Assembly (NCBI RefSeq): GCF_000382345.1
Contig: NZ_KB908076.1
Coordinates: forward strand, 1 to 64,000
Source of the DNA: Massilia niastensis DSM 21313
GTDB lineage: Bacteria; Pseudomonadota; Gammaproteobacteria; Burkholderiales; Burkholderiaceae_D
DNA: 64,000 bases
Direction of reading: 5' to 3'
Positions 37,853-48,500 of the stretch are shown piece after piece (position 1 is the stretch's first letter; each line of letters begins with the position of its first letter). The notes beneath the pieces are model-generated. The model searched no databases, was not told the origin of the DNA, and was given only the letters and a program-made list of their open reading frames with translations. A program made the translations under genes and the position numbers.

Positions 37853-39820
37853 TCAGAGATCCAGCGTCAGGCAGCCGTCCCGGGCACGTGAACAGCATGG
37901 CGCGAACACGTCGTTGCGCGCGCGTTCTGCAGGGCTCAGGCAGTGGTCGCGGTGTTCCGGCCGGCCGGCGAGGACGCCGGTCAGGCAGGTTCCGCACACG
38001 CCCTGGCGGCAGGCATGCCGGATGCGCACGCCGCCGGCCAGCAGCGCATCGAGCGCGCTTTCTCCGGATCCAACCTGGATGATACGGCCACTGCGCGCGA
38101 GGCGCAGCGCGAACGGTTCGCCGCCGGCCTGCGGCGTGGCGCCCGCGAACACTTCGCGGTGCAGCTGGGCGTCGTCCCAGCCGGCGGCGCGCGCGGCGCC
38201 AAGCACCGCATCCATGAAGCCGGCCGGGCCGCAGGCATAGACATGGACGCCGGGCTCCGGGGCGGCCAGCAGCGCGGAGAGTTCGCGCCGCGCGCCGCCG
38301 AAGTGCAGGCGCACCCGGCCGGCAAAGGGCGAGGCCAGCAGGCGCGCCACGAAGGCGGCGCGCTCGCGCGAACGGGCGACATAGTGCAGCTCGAAGTCGG
38401 CGCCGCTGCTCGCCAGCTGCTCGGCCATGCCGAGGATGGGCGTGATGCCGATGCCGCCGGCGAACAGCAGCGAGCGCCGCGCCGATGGGCACAGGGGAAA
38501 ATGGTTGCGCGGGACACCCACTTCGAGCAGGTCGCCTGCCTGCACCTGTTCGTGCATCGCGCGCGAGCCGCCGCGCGAGTCCTGGGTGTGCAGTACGCAG
38601 ATCACGTAGCGATGCCGCTCGCGCGGGTGGTTGCACAGCGAATACTGGCGCACCAGGCCGGGTGCGACGTGCACGTCGATATGGGCGCCGGCCTCGAAGC
38701 GGGGCAGGCGCCCGCCCGTGGGCGCGACCAGTTCGAAGGAACAGATGTCGCTGGCCTCGGCCGTCTTGCGCGCCACGCGCAGGCGCAGGCGCGCCGACTG
38801 CCGGCGCAGCTGGCGCTCGCGGCCGCGCGCGCGCAGCCAGCTGGCCGTGCCGGTCCAGGCCAGCACCCCCACCGACAGCGCCGCCGCGAACAGCAGCAGC
38901 TGCGCGGGCAGCCCGCCGATCCAGCCGTAATGGACGCCCGCCGCCAGCAGGTACAAGCGGTGGGCGGCCGTGTTCGACGCGTAGGGCACATGCCGGACCA
39001 GCGCCCCGGTGGCCGGGTCGAACATGGCGTAATCGATGGCGTTGGCATGCGCAGCCGTGCGGCCGACCATCTCGAAGCCCAGCGCCTCCGACGGCCCGGC
39101 GGGCAGGCGGATCTGGATCCTGCCGGCCTGCGGCGCCAGGCGCTCGGCCCGGGACAGGAGCTGGGCCAGTGTCGGCCGGCCGCTTGCCGCCGCCGGCGTG
39201 ACCGGAAGGGGCGGCGCAGGCGGTCCCGCGGCGCCCCATGAGAAGGCCTGCAGCAAGCCGCTCAGGATGCTGGCCAGGAGGACCGGCGCGACGCAGAAAC
39301 CGAGGGTGCGATGCCAGTGCATGCCGCCCCTGTAGCGCTGGCCGGGCCGCCACAGCGCCACGCCGGCCAGGACCAGCAAGAGGAAGGCCAGGCCGGCCGC
39401 CTGCATCATGCCTTCGCTGTTGCCGGTGAAGCCGAAGACATGCAGCCAGGAGACGGTCCCGACGGGGCCGGTGTAGAGCGCTTGCGCACCGAGTACCTGC
39501 GCGGTGCAGCGGTCGACATGGATCCACTGGCCATCGCTGAAGCGCACGCGCGCGCTGCGCGCCGGATCGCCTGACAGGCGGATGAAGCGCAGCGCTCCGG
39601 CATCCGGATGTGCTGCGCGCGCCGCCTCGACCAGGCGGTCCAGCGGCAGCGGCGCGTGGCAGGGCGGCGTCACCAGCAGCCGGGCGCTCACGACCGGCTC
39701 GAGCTGGGCCCGGAACAGCAGTGCGGCGCCGCTCAGCGCCACCAGCAGGAACAGCAGCCCGCCGGCCAGCCCTGTCCAGCGGTGCAGCTGCCGCAAAGGC
39801 CGCATCGGGGCGCGCATCAT
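37853..39820 (-). CDS. Fusion: PepSY-TM iron-reductase-like part + flavin/NAD oxidoreductase + 2Fe-2S ferredoxin
   Basis: 655 residues. About 1-345: PepSY-TM protein with four hydrophobic helices (LHRWTGLAGGLLFLLVALSG at the start; later HWHRTLGFC). About 350-565: FAD/NAD reductase module like phthalate dioxygenase reductase (RQYSLCNH for flavin, GGIGITPILGM for NAD, VYACGPAGFM). About 570-655: plant-type 2Fe-2S domain with CRQGVCGTC and a fourth Cys in HRDHC. It would pass electrons from NAD(P)H to the membrane, probably for periplasmic Fe(III)-chelate reduction. ATG 39820 chosen because PepSY homology starts there. Downstream of the orphan binding protein at 39846 (25 bp). Confidence 0.82.
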   Translation of the reverse strand: MMRAPMRPLRQLHRWTGLAGGLLFLLVALSGAALLFRAQLEPVVSARLLVTPPCHAPLPLDRLVEAARAAHPDAGALRFIRLSGDPARSARVRFSDGQWIHVDRCTAQVLGAQALYTGPVGTVSWLHVFGFTGNSEGMMQAAGLAFLLLVLAGVALWRPGQRYRGGMHWHRTLGFCVAPVLLASILSGLLQAFSWGAAGPPAPPLPVTPAAASGRPTLAQLLSRAERLAPQAGRIQIRLPAGPSEALGFEMVGRTAAHANAIDYAMFDPATGALVRHVPYASNTAAHRLYLLAAGVHYGWIGGLPAQLLLFAAALSVGVLAWTGTASWLRARGRERQLRRQSARLRLRVARKTAEASDICSFELVAPTGGRLPRFEAGAHIDVHVAPGLVRQYSLCNHPRERHRYVICVLHTQDSRGGSRAMHEQVQAGDLLEVGVPRNHFPLCPSARRSLLFAGGIGITPILGMAEQLASSGADFELHYVARSRERAAFVARLLASPFAGRVRLHFGGARRELSALLAAPEPGVHVYACGPAGFMDAVLGAARAAGWDDAQLHREVFAGATPQAGGEPFALRLARSGRIIQVGSGESALDALLAGGVRIRHACRQGVCGTCLTGVLAGRPEHRDHCLSPAERARNDVFAPCCSRARDGCLTLDL

Positions 39821-39845
39821 GCCGGTGTCGATCGATGGACGCCTG

Positions 39846-41417
39846 TTACGCGTCCACCCAGACCTGCTCCGGGCAGTTGTAGCCCATGAACGATCCGAGC
39901 GGATGGGAGCTGGCACCCTTGATCCGCTTGTTGATCCCCTCGAGAATGGTGATGAAGACCGGGATGCCGATGCCACAGTGCTGGTGCACCAGCACCTGCA
40001 TGTCCGCGTACATCTGCTTGCGCCTGGCGTCGTCGGTCTCGGCCCTGGCCAGCACCAGCAACTGGTCGAAGCGTTCGTTCTTCCAGGCCGAGCCATTCCA
40101 GGGGGCGTCGGACTTGTAGAACTGGGTGAACACCATGTCGGCGCTGGGCCGCGGGTTGACGTTGCCGAAGCCCATGGGAGACTTCATCCAGTGGTTCGAC
40201 CAGTAGCCGTCGGCCGAGACCCGCTTGACCTTCAGCTTCAGGCCCGCCTTGAAGGCCGATTGCTGCAGCAGCATCGCCATGTCGACCGATCCCGTCGCCG
40301 CCACCGAGCAGACTACCGGCAGCTCCAGGTCCAGCGCGCCGGCCCGCTTGAGGTGGAAGCGGGCGCGTTCCGGATCGTAGGGTCGCTGCGGCAGTCCGGC
40401 GAAGTAGAAACGGTTGTTCGGCGCGATCGGCTGGTCGTTGCCGAGAACGGCATAGCCGCGGAAGGCTGCGCGCTTGACCTGCTCGCGGTCGATCAGGTAT
40501 TTCATGCCCAGGGTGAAATCGGGGTGGCGTCCGATTCCCAGGTCCTTGCGGATGACGAGATCGGTGTACAGGCTGGACTTGGCTTCCAGCAGGGCGGTGC
40601 GCGGGTCCTCGCGCAGGCGTCTGGCGCTGCGCGGGTTGACTTCGTTGATCCAGTCCACGTCGCCCGACAGCAGGGCGTTGACCCGCGCCGGCTCGTCGGG
40701 AATGCCGAACAGCGCAATCTCGTCCAGGTAAGGCAGTCCCGGCTTCCAGTAGCCGGGATTGCGCACGCCGACCGTGCGCACGCCCGGCGTGAACTCCCTG
40801 CACAGGAAGGCGCCGGTGCCGATGGCGGTGTCGAAGCGGGTGGTGCCATCCTTGACGATCACGAAATGCGGGGTTGCCAGGATCACCGGCAGGTCGGCGT
40901 TCGCTCCCTTGAGGACGATCTCGACGCTCAGCGGCCCGGTGGCCTTCACCGACTCGAATTGCTGGGCCACCGAGCTGGCCTTGGAACCCACTGACGGTAT
41001 ATTGTGGCGGTTCAGCGAGTAGGCCACGTCGGCCGCCGTCAGCGGCTTCCCGTCGTGGAACACGATGTCCTTGCGCAGGGTGACGGTCCAGGTGATCGCA
41101 TCGTCGGTCGCGATCTCCTCGGCCAGCACCATCTGCGGCGCCAGGCTGGCGTCGAGCGTGGTCAGGCCGTTGTAGAACATGTGCACGCGCAGGTAGTCGG
41201 TCGACAGGGCGGCCTTGGCCGGGTCGAGCGTGTCGGCGTTCGAGCTGGACTGGGTTGCGATGGTCATCCGTCCGCCCCTGCGCGGCTGGGCCGCGGCGGC
41301 CGCGTACGCGGGATGGACGAGGATGCCGCCGGCGCTGGCTGCCATGCCCCCGGCAAGCAGGGCACGCAGGACGTCGCGGCGCGCGACGGCGCCAGGCAGG
41401 GAGGAGGAATCGGTCAT
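39846..41417 (-). CDS. ABC-type peptide/nickel-like substrate-binding protein (SBP_bac_5), Tat-exported
   Basis: 523 residues; N-terminal twin-arginine motif (ARRDVLRALLAGG) and a signal ending near AYAA. Family 5 binding-protein features: TLDPAKA (about residue 65), DIVFHDGKPLTAADV (about residue 118) and a C-terminal lobe ending WVDA. Such proteins bind oligopeptides, nickel or opines for an ABC importer, but no permease or ATPase gene is in this region. With the downstream PepSY reductase it forms a two-gene unit, so a metal-chelate ligand is an open possibility. Confidence 0.82.
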   Translation of the reverse strand: MTDSSSLPGAVARRDVLRALLAGGMAASAGGILVHPAYAAAAAQPRRGGRMTIATQSSSNADTLDPAKAALSTDYLRVHMFYNGLTTLDASLAPQMVLAEEIATDDAITWTVTLRKDIVFHDGKPLTAADVAYSLNRHNIPSVGSKASSVAQQFESVKATGPLSVEIVLKGANADLPVILATPHFVIVKDGTTRFDTAIGTGAFLCREFTPGVRTVGVRNPGYWKPGLPYLDEIALFGIPDEPARVNALLSGDVDWINEVNPRSARRLREDPRTALLEAKSSLYTDLVIRKDLGIGRHPDFTLGMKYLIDREQVKRAAFRGYAVLGNDQPIAPNNRFYFAGLPQRPYDPERARFHLKRAGALDLELPVVCSVAATGSVDMAMLLQQSAFKAGLKLKVKRVSADGYWSNHWMKSPMGFGNVNPRPSADMVFTQFYKSDAPWNGSAWKNERFDQLLVLARAETDDARRKQMYADMQVLVHQHCGIGIPVFITILEGINKRIKGASSHPLGSFMGYNCPEQVWVDA

Positions 41418-41757
41418 CGCAATATATCCTGTGGCTGTGTGACGGGCGGCTCGGACATGGCCCGTTACACCAGCATTACACCATAGGGGAACCCGATGAA
41501 TGTCGCGTTTCGGCCGCGGCCATACGCACATTGCGCGGTTTTGCGATGTCGAATCAGCATGGCTTGCTGACCCCGGGCGTCGTGATACAAAATGCTATTC
41601 GCCTCCGATCTTCGGCCGCAAAACGTTGTCGCCGGCCTCGAACAAAGCAGAATAATTCCTTGCTGCTCCGTACAATTTTCTGCAGCCCGTTCGTTGTCGC
41701 CGGCACCCGCCGGCAGCAGCGAACCACCCGAGATCAATCCGAATGCGAGGTGACCAG
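41418..41757. other. Divergent intergenic region, no gene seen
   Basis: 340 bp between the minus-strand binding-protein gene and the plus-strand acyltransferase. It is less GC-rich than its surroundings. A weak promoter is conceivable (TTGCTG at 41564 and TACAAA 16 bp later), but nothing decisive is visible. Confidence 0.3.
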
Positions 41758-42975
41758 ATGGACCAAACGAATATGTATAACCCGTCCGTGTGGACCGGCC
41801 CGAGCGCCCCGACCGGCAGCCTGGCCGGTCAGGCGCAGCAGGTGCGCTCCCGGATCGCCGTGATCGATGTCATGCGCGGCTTCATCATGCTGATCATGCT
41901 GTTCGATCACGTCCGCGAAACGCTCTACCTGCACATGCAGGTGACCGACCCGATGACCGTCGCGCAGACCGCGCCGGAGCTGTTCTTCACCCGCATGGCG
42001 GCGCATTTCTGCGCGCCGATGTTCGTGTTCCTGACCGGCCTGTCGGCCTGGCTGTACGCCCATCCCGCAGCCGGGCCGCGCAACGCCACCGGCTTCCTGG
42101 TCAAGCGCGGCCTGCTGCTGATCGTGCTGGAGCTGGTGGCGGTGAATTTCGCCTGGGCCGGGACCTTCCCCCAGCCGGTGATGTACCTGCAGGTGATCTG
42201 GGTCATCGGCCTGGCCATGATCGTGCTGGGCCTGGTGCATCGCCTGCCGCTGCCGCTGCTGGGCGCGGTGTCGCTGGCCATCATCTTCGGCCACAATGCG
42301 CTTGCAGGGCTCAGCTTCACCCCCGGAAGCTTCGCCCAGGGCGCCTACACCATCCTCCTGGAGCGCGGCTTCCTGGTCGCCGAAGGCGCGGTCAAGCTGA
42401 AGGTCACGTATCCGCTGCTGCCCTGGATCGGCGTGATCCTGCTGGGCTACGTCTGCGGTCCGCTGTACGCCGCCGCGATGGACCCGGCGCGCCGCAAGCG
42501 GCTGATGCTCACGATCGGCGGCGGCGCGCTCCTGCTGCTGCTGGTCCTGCGCGGCTTCAACATCTACGGCGAAAACGCACCGTGGGTGAGCGGCGCGACG
42601 GGCATCCAGACCGTCATGTCCTTCCTCAACTTCACCAAGTATCCTCCGTCGCTGGACTTCGTCCTGATGACCATCGGCGCCGGCCTGCTGTGCATGGTGC
42701 TGCTCGAGAAGCATGACAACTGGTTCACCCGCGCCTGCGCCACCTTCGGCGGCGCCCCCATGTTCTACTACCTGCTGCACCTGTACGTGCTGCTGGGGAT
42801 GCAGCATGTCCTGGTGGCCCTGTTCGGCGCCAACCACGGCGAACGCTTCGGCGTCGATGCGCTCTGGCCGGTGTGGGTGGTGTCGCTGCTCCTGATGCCG
42901 GTCCTGTACGTCCCTTGCCGCGCCTTCGCCCGCTTCAAGCGGACCTCGAAGCAGGCCTGGGTGCGCTACTTCTGA
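41758..42975 (+). CDS. HGSNAT-like (DUF1624) membrane acyltransferase
   Basis: 405-residue integral membrane protein with about ten hydrophobic segments. The start RIAVIDVMRGFIMLIMLFDH is the heparan-alpha-glucosaminide N-acetyltransferase / DUF1624 signature, with an Asp-Arg-Gly motif and a His at the end of the first helix. It probably moves an acetyl or acyl group across the inner membrane onto a sugar. GAGGTG precedes ATG 41758 (preferred to 41743). It overlaps the next gene by one base (TGATG). Confidence 0.82.
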   Translation: MDQTNMYNPSVWTGPSAPTGSLAGQAQQVRSRIAVIDVMRGFIMLIMLFDHVRETLYLHMQVTDPMTVAQTAPELFFTRMAAHFCAPMFVFLTGLSAWLYAHPAAGPRNATGFLVKRGLLLIVLELVAVNFAWAGTFPQPVMYLQVIWVIGLAMIVLGLVHRLPLPLLGAVSLAIIFGHNALAGLSFTPGSFAQGAYTILLERGFLVAEGAVKLKVTYPLLPWIGVILLGYVCGPLYAAAMDPARRKRLMLTIGGGALLLLLVLRGFNIYGENAPWVSGATGIQTVMSFLNFTKYPPSLDFVLMTIGAGLLCMVLLEKHDNWFTRACATFGGAPMFYYLLHLYVLLGMQHVLVALFGANHGERFGVDALWPVWVVSLLLMPVLYVPCRAFARFKRTSKQAWVRYF

Positions 42976-43721
42976 TGGATACGTGCCTGATGAACATCGG
43001 GCGCTCGCTGATGTGCTGCCTGCTGCTTGCCGGCCTGGCCGGCGGCGCAGCCGCGACCGAAGACACCGACACGCCCGGCAAAGGCGGGTGGGAGATCAAC
43101 CTCGGCGTCAGCGCCGCCCGTACCGACAACGACGGCTGGGAATACGGCCTTCCGGCCGGTGACATCAACTATGGCGTCGGCGAGCGCGGCCAGTTCCTGC
43201 TGGGCGGCTCGCGCGTCAGCCTGCGCGAGCCGGGCAGCGCCAGGATCGCCGGCACCGGGGCCGCGGTGGCGGGCCTGAAGTGGCGCCTGGTCGACCACGA
43301 GCGCGCGGGCTTCTCGCTGGCGGTGTTCCCGCAATATGCGTGGACCCCGTCGAAGAGCGCAGAGCGGCGCGGCGTGGTCGAGTCGGAGCGCAGCGTCATC
43401 CTGCCCGTGATCGTCGGCCTGCACACGGAGAACACCGGCGCCTTCCTGGAGGTCGGGCGCAAACTCTCCCACAACGGCGGCGACAGCGAATGGGTAGGCG
43501 GCTTCAAGATCCTCAACCAGTGCACCCCGAATATCGAGTGCCGGATCGACCTGCATCACAGCCTGGTGTCGTCGGTCGGACGCCAGAGCACAGCGGAAGC
43601 GGGGTTCAAGCTGTCTCTCAACGACAGCTTCATCCTGGTAGCCGGTGTCGAGCGCGCCATCGGCCGCCACAACGGCAACGGCGGGTTGAGCATCAACCTC
43701 GGAATCCAGATCGTACGTTAA
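42975..43721 (+). CDS. Exported beta-barrel-like protein of unknown function
   Basis: 248 residues with an N-terminal signal peptide (CCLLLAGLAGGAAATE) and alternating hydrophobic/polar strands (WEINLGVSAARTDNDGWEYG; INLGIQIVR at the end), as expected of a small outer-membrane barrel. I do not recognise a named family. It is translationally coupled to the acyltransferase upstream and 9 bp before aspA. ATG 42990 is an alternative start. Confidence 0.65.
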   Translation: MDTCLMNIGRSLMCCLLLAGLAGGAAATEDTDTPGKGGWEINLGVSAARTDNDGWEYGLPAGDINYGVGERGQFLLGGSRVSLREPGSARIAGTGAAVAGLKWRLVDHERAGFSLAVFPQYAWTPSKSAERRGVVESERSVILPVIVGLHTENTGAFLEVGRKLSHNGGDSEWVGGFKILNQCTPNIECRIDLHHSLVSSVGRQSTAEAGFKLSLNDSFILVAGVERAIGRHNGNGGLSINLGIQIVR

Positions 43722-43730
43722 GGAGCGAGT

Positions 43731-45158
43731 ATGAGTATCCGGTTCGAGCATGACCTGCTGGGCGAGCGCGCGGTCCCGCAGGCGGTCTACTATGGCGTCC
43801 ACACGCTGCGGGCGCTGGAAAACTTCGCCATCAGCGCTTCCCGGCTGGCCGACTATCCGGACCTGGTGGTGGCGCTGGCGGACATCAAGCAGGCGGCGGC
43901 GCTGGCAAACTGCGAGCTCGGCATCCTGAGCGCCGCGAAATGCCGCGTGATCGTCCTCGCCTGCCAGGAGCTGCGCGAGGGCAGGCTGCACGAGCACTTC
44001 GTGGTCGACATGCTGCAGGGCGGCGCCGGCACCTCGACCAACATGAATGCGAACGAGGTCATCGCCAACCGCGCGCTCGAACTGATGGGCCAGGCGCGCG
44101 GCGCCTACGCGCTCCTGCATCCGAACGAGGACGTCAACCTCAGCCAGAGCACGAACGACGTCTATCCATGCGCGCTCAAGCTCGCGCTGCACGCCGCCGG
44201 CCTGCGCCTGCTGGACGCGCTCGACGCGCTGCGTTTCGCCGTCGACGCCAAGGCGGTGGAGTTCGCAGCGGTCCTGAAGATGGGACGCACCCAGCTGCAG
44301 GATGCGGTGCCGATGACCCTGGGACAGGAATTCGCCACCTATTCGGTGATGCTCGATGCCGACCGCACGGCCCTGCTGCGCGCGCTCGACCGCTTGTGCG
44401 AGATCAGCCTGGGGGCGACCGCGATCGGCACCGGCATCAATTCGCCGCCCGGCTACGCGCAGGCGGTGCGGCGTCACCTGGCGAACCTGACCGGGCTGCC
44501 GCTGCGCACCGCGCCCGACCTGGTCGCCGCGACGCAGGATACCGACGCCTTCGTCGAGCTGTCCGGGGTCCTGAAGGCCTGCGCCGTCAAGCTCGGCAAG
44601 GTATGCAATGACTTGCGGATGCTGTCGTCCGGCCCGAGGGCGGGCCTGGGGGAGATCAACCTGCCGCCGATGCAGGCCGGATCGAGCATCATGCCGGGCA
44701 AGGTCAATCCGGTGATTCCGGAAGTGGTGAACCAGGTGGCGTTCGAGGTGATCGGCAACGACCTGACGGTGACACTGGCGGCGCAGGCCGGCCAGCTCCA
44801 GCTCAACGCCTTCGAGCCGGTCATCGCCCACAGCCTGTTCAAGAGCCTGGCGCACCTGCGCGCGGCCTGCCATGTGCTGGAGACGCGCTGCATCAGCGGC
44901 ATCACGGCCAACACCGACTTCCTCCACACGGCGGTGCGCGCTTCGATCGGGCTCGTTACCGCGCTCAATCCCTACATCGGCTACAGCCGGGCCAGCGCGA
45001 TTGCGCGCGAAGCGCTGGTGTCGGGACGGGGAATCGCCGAACTGGTGCTGCAAAAGGGCTGGCTCAGCCAGTCGCAGCTCGACCAGATCCTGCAGCCGGA
45101 ACTGCTGACCCAGCCGCGCGTGGATGGCGGAGTAGGGGTGCCGGCCGCAGCCGGTTAG
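43731..45158 (+). CDS. aspA: Aspartate ammonia-lyase
   Basis: 475 residues, aspartase/fumarase superfamily; converts L-aspartate to fumarate and ammonia. Conserved regions are present: LQGGAGTSTNMNANE (about residue 95), STNDVYP (about residue 140) and the signature GSSIMPGKVNPVIPE with the catalytic Ser (about residue 322). AAGGAGCG precedes the ATG. Fumarase is the main alternative, but the SSIMPGKVNP with VIPE is typical of AspA. A perfect terminator follows. Confidence 0.85.
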   Translation: MSIRFEHDLLGERAVPQAVYYGVHTLRALENFAISASRLADYPDLVVALADIKQAAALANCELGILSAAKCRVIVLACQELREGRLHEHFVVDMLQGGAGTSTNMNANEVIANRALELMGQARGAYALLHPNEDVNLSQSTNDVYPCALKLALHAAGLRLLDALDALRFAVDAKAVEFAAVLKMGRTQLQDAVPMTLGQEFATYSVMLDADRTALLRALDRLCEISLGATAIGTGINSPPGYAQAVRRHLANLTGLPLRTAPDLVAATQDTDAFVELSGVLKACAVKLGKVCNDLRMLSSGPRAGLGEINLPPMQAGSSIMPGKVNPVIPEVVNQVAFEVIGNDLTVTLAAQAGQLQLNAFEPVIAHSLFKSLAHLRAACHVLETRCISGITANTDFLHTAVRASIGLVTALNPYIGYSRASAIAREALVSGRGIAELVLQKGWLSQSQLDQILQPELLTQPRVDGGVGVPAAAG

Positions 45159-45182
45159 TCGCCCCGCCCGGTCCTGCAAGTG

Positions 45183-45218
45183 AAAACGCCGTTCCCGCGC
45201 ATGCGGGAACGGCGTTTT
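45183..45218 (+). terminator. aspA terminator
   Basis: Perfect 16-bp stem AAAACGCCGTTCCCGC / GCGGGAACGGCGTTTT with a four-base loop, a textbook bidirectional terminator. Confidence 0.92.
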
Positions 45219-45246
45219 CCTTGATGGCGTCGGACCGGACCGCCGC

Positions 45247-45481
45247 GGCATTCAGGGTCAGATCTGACATTCGGACACCGATCAAGTACCTTTGCTCTAT
45301 CTCAAAGTGCTGGTTTGTTTATCCCAAACTCGTCAATGCCCGACTCACATTTGTCACCGAAACCTGTGCATCACGGACCATGTCGGAAAGATGGAAAAAG
45401 TCTCAGCGTACGAAAAGCCTTTCTGAGATTTCGCAAGGCTTGTGCGTCCATGTCCGAATGACAGACCTGACCCTGAATGCC
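45247..45481. repeat. MITE/REP-like element, copy 2
   Basis: 235 bp with almost perfect 30-bp terminal inverted repeats, from GGCATTCAGGGTCAGATCTG to CAGACCTGACCCTGAATGCC. By eye about four-fifths identical to copy 1 at 22172. It lies between the aspA terminator and the czcA stop codon (19 bp away). The remaining bases in the gap 45159-45500 hold nothing I can name. Confidence 0.88.
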
Positions 45482-45500
45482 CAGGCCCGGCCCTCCTGTC

Positions 45501-48500
45501 TTATTGAACGACAGCCTCTTCGGGCTTCACCGGCATCTTCCCGGCATCCTTGCGATGCGCCAGCCTGTAGAGCAGGGGCAGCACCAGCAAGGTCAGCGCC
45601 GTCGACGACAGGATGCCGCCGATGACCACCGTCGCCAGCGGACGCTGCACTTCCGCGCCGGTGCCGGTCGCAATCGCCATCGGCACGAACCCGAGGGACG
45701 CCACCAGCGCCGTCATGAGCACCGGCCGCAGCCTGGTCAGCGCGCCGTGGGTGATCGCCTGGTCCAGCCCCATGCCTTCCTCGCGCAGGCTGCGGATATA
45801 CGAGATCATCACCAGCCCGTTCAGCACCGCCACCCCGGACAGGGCGATGAAGCCCACCGCCGCCGAGATCGACATCGGGATCCCCCGCATGGCCAGGGCA
45901 ATGACGCCGCCCGTCAGCGCGAACGGAATCCCCGTGAACACCAGCAAGCCATCCTTCACGTTGTTGAACATGACGAACAGCAGCGTGAAGACGATGAACA
46001 GGGCCAGCGGCACCACGATCTGCAGGCGCTGGGTGGCCGATTGCAGCTGCTGGAAGGTGCCGCCCCAGCTGGTCCAGTAGCCCGCCGGGACGGTGACCCG
46101 GCTCGCGATCGCGGCCTCGGCCTCGGAGACGAAGCTGCCGATATCGCGTCCACGCACGTTGGCGCTGACGACGATGCGCCGTTTGCCGTTTTCGCGGCTG
46201 ATCTGGTTGGGCCCCGGGGTAAAATCGAGGCTGGCGACTTCGCCCAGGGGAATATAGGTCATCGCATTGGCCGCCCTGGCCGGCAGTGGCAGCGGCAGCT
46301 GGCGCAAGGCGTCGAGATCGCTGCGCATGGCTTCCGGCAGCCGCACCACGATGGCGAAACGCCGGTCGCCCTCGAACATGGTCCCGGCCTCGCGTCCGCC
46401 GGTGGCAATCGCCAGGGCTTCCTGGACGTCGCCGATGTTCAGGCCATACCGCGCAGTCCGTTCGCGATCGATGTTCACGGTCAGCATGGGCAGGCCGCCG
46501 GTCTGTTCCACCTTGACCTCCGAGGCGCCCGGCACCCGTTCGAGGACTTCCGCGACCTCCTTGCCGGTCGCCGCCAGCACGTCCATGTCGTCGCCGTAGA
46601 CCTTCACGGCGACGTCGCTGCGCACCCCCGAGATCAGCTCGTTGAAGCGCAGCTGGATCGGCTGCGAGAGTTCGTAGGCGCTGCCGGCATGCCTTTCGGC
46701 CTCTTCCTGGATCGCCTCGATCAGTTCGGCCCGGGTCTTGCGTGGCGCCGGCCAGTCGGATTCGGGCCTGAGCATGATGTAGGCGTCCGAGATATTCGGC
46801 GGCATCGGATCCGATGCGATCTCGGCGGTACCGGTGCGGGCGAAGATGCGCTCGATCTCGGGGAACTTCGCCTTGAGTCCCGCCTCGAGCTGCTTCTGCA
46901 TCTCGACCGACTGGCTCAGGCTGGTGCCGGGAATGCGCAGCGCCTGCATGGCCAGGTCGCCCTCGTTCAGGTTCGGAATGAATTCACTCCCCAGCCTCGA
47001 TGCCAGCAGTCCGGACAGGAGCACCAGCACCACCACGCTGGTGATCACCAGGGCGCCGTTGCGCAAGACCTTCCCGAGGACCGGTGCGTAGGCGCTGCGG
47101 GCCATGAGCATGATGCGGTTTTCCTTTTCCGTGACGCGCTTGCCGATGAACAGGGCCACGGCGGCGGGAATGAAGGTGATCGAGAGGATCATGGCCCCGG
47201 CCAGCGCCGCGACCACGGCAAAGGCCATCGGATGGAACATCTTGCCCTCGACGCCGGAGAGCGCGAAGATCGGCAGGTACACCACCATGATGATGAGCTG
47301 GCCGAACAGGAGGGGGCGGCGCGCTTCCCTGGCGGCGGCGAAGACTTCGTGGAAGCGCTCACTCAGGGTGAGCTCGCGGCGGACCTGCTGCTGCGCATGC
47401 GCCAGGCGCCGCACACAGGCCTCGACGATGACCACGGCGCCGTCGATGATGATGCCGAAGTCGAGGGCGCCAAGGCTCATCAGGTTGGCGCTGACCCGGT
47501 ACGTCACCATGCCGGTAAAGGTGAACAGCATCGCCAGCGGGATCACCATGGCGGTGATCAGGGCCGCGCGGAGATTGCCGAGGAAAAGGAACAGGATCAC
47601 GATCACGAGGACGGCGCCCTCGAGCAGGTTCTTCTTGACCGTATCGATCGCCTTGTCGACCAGGACCGTCCGGTCATACACGGGAATGGCCTTGACGCCC
47701 TTCGGCAGCGAACGGTTCACCTCGACCATCCTGTTCGCGACCGCCTGGGAGACGCTGCGGCTGTTTTCGCCGATCAGCATGAACACCGTGCCCAGCACCA
47801 CCTCGCGTCCGTTTTCCGTCGCGGCGCCGGTGCGCAGCTCGCGGCCCAGCTCGACCGAGGCCACGTCGCGCACGCGGATCGGGACGCCGCCCACGTTGCT
47901 GAGGATGGTGTTGCGGATGTCGTCCAGGGTGCGCACCTGGCCGGGGGCGCGGATCAGGAACTGCTCGCCGCGGCGCTCGATGTAGCCGGCGCCGACGTTG
48001 TTGTTGTTGCGCTCGATCGCGCTGACCACATCCGACAGCGACAGGCTGTAGGAGCTCAGCTTGGCCGGATCGGGAGCGATCAGGTATTCCTTGGCGAAGC
48101 CGCCGATCGAATTGATCTCGGTGACGCCCGGCACCTGGCGCAGCTGCGGCTTGATGATCCAGTCCTGGATCTCGCGCAGGTCGGCAGGCGTGTAGGGCGT
48201 GCCGTCGGGCTTCCTGGCGCCGGGCTCGCTCTCCACCGTCCACAGGTAGATTTCGCCCAGGCCGGTCGAAATCGGACCCATCACCGGCGCGATCCCGGCC
48301 GGCAGGCTTTCCCTGGCTTCCTGGATCCGCTGGTTGACCAGCTGGCGCGCGAAGTAGATGTCGGTGCCGTCCTTGAAGATGACGGTGAGCTGCGACAGGC
48401 CGTAGCGCGACAGCGACCGGGTTTCCTCGAGATGCGGCAGGCCCGCCATCACGGTCTCGAGGGGGAAGGTGACGCGCTGCTCGACTTCGAGCGGCGAGTA

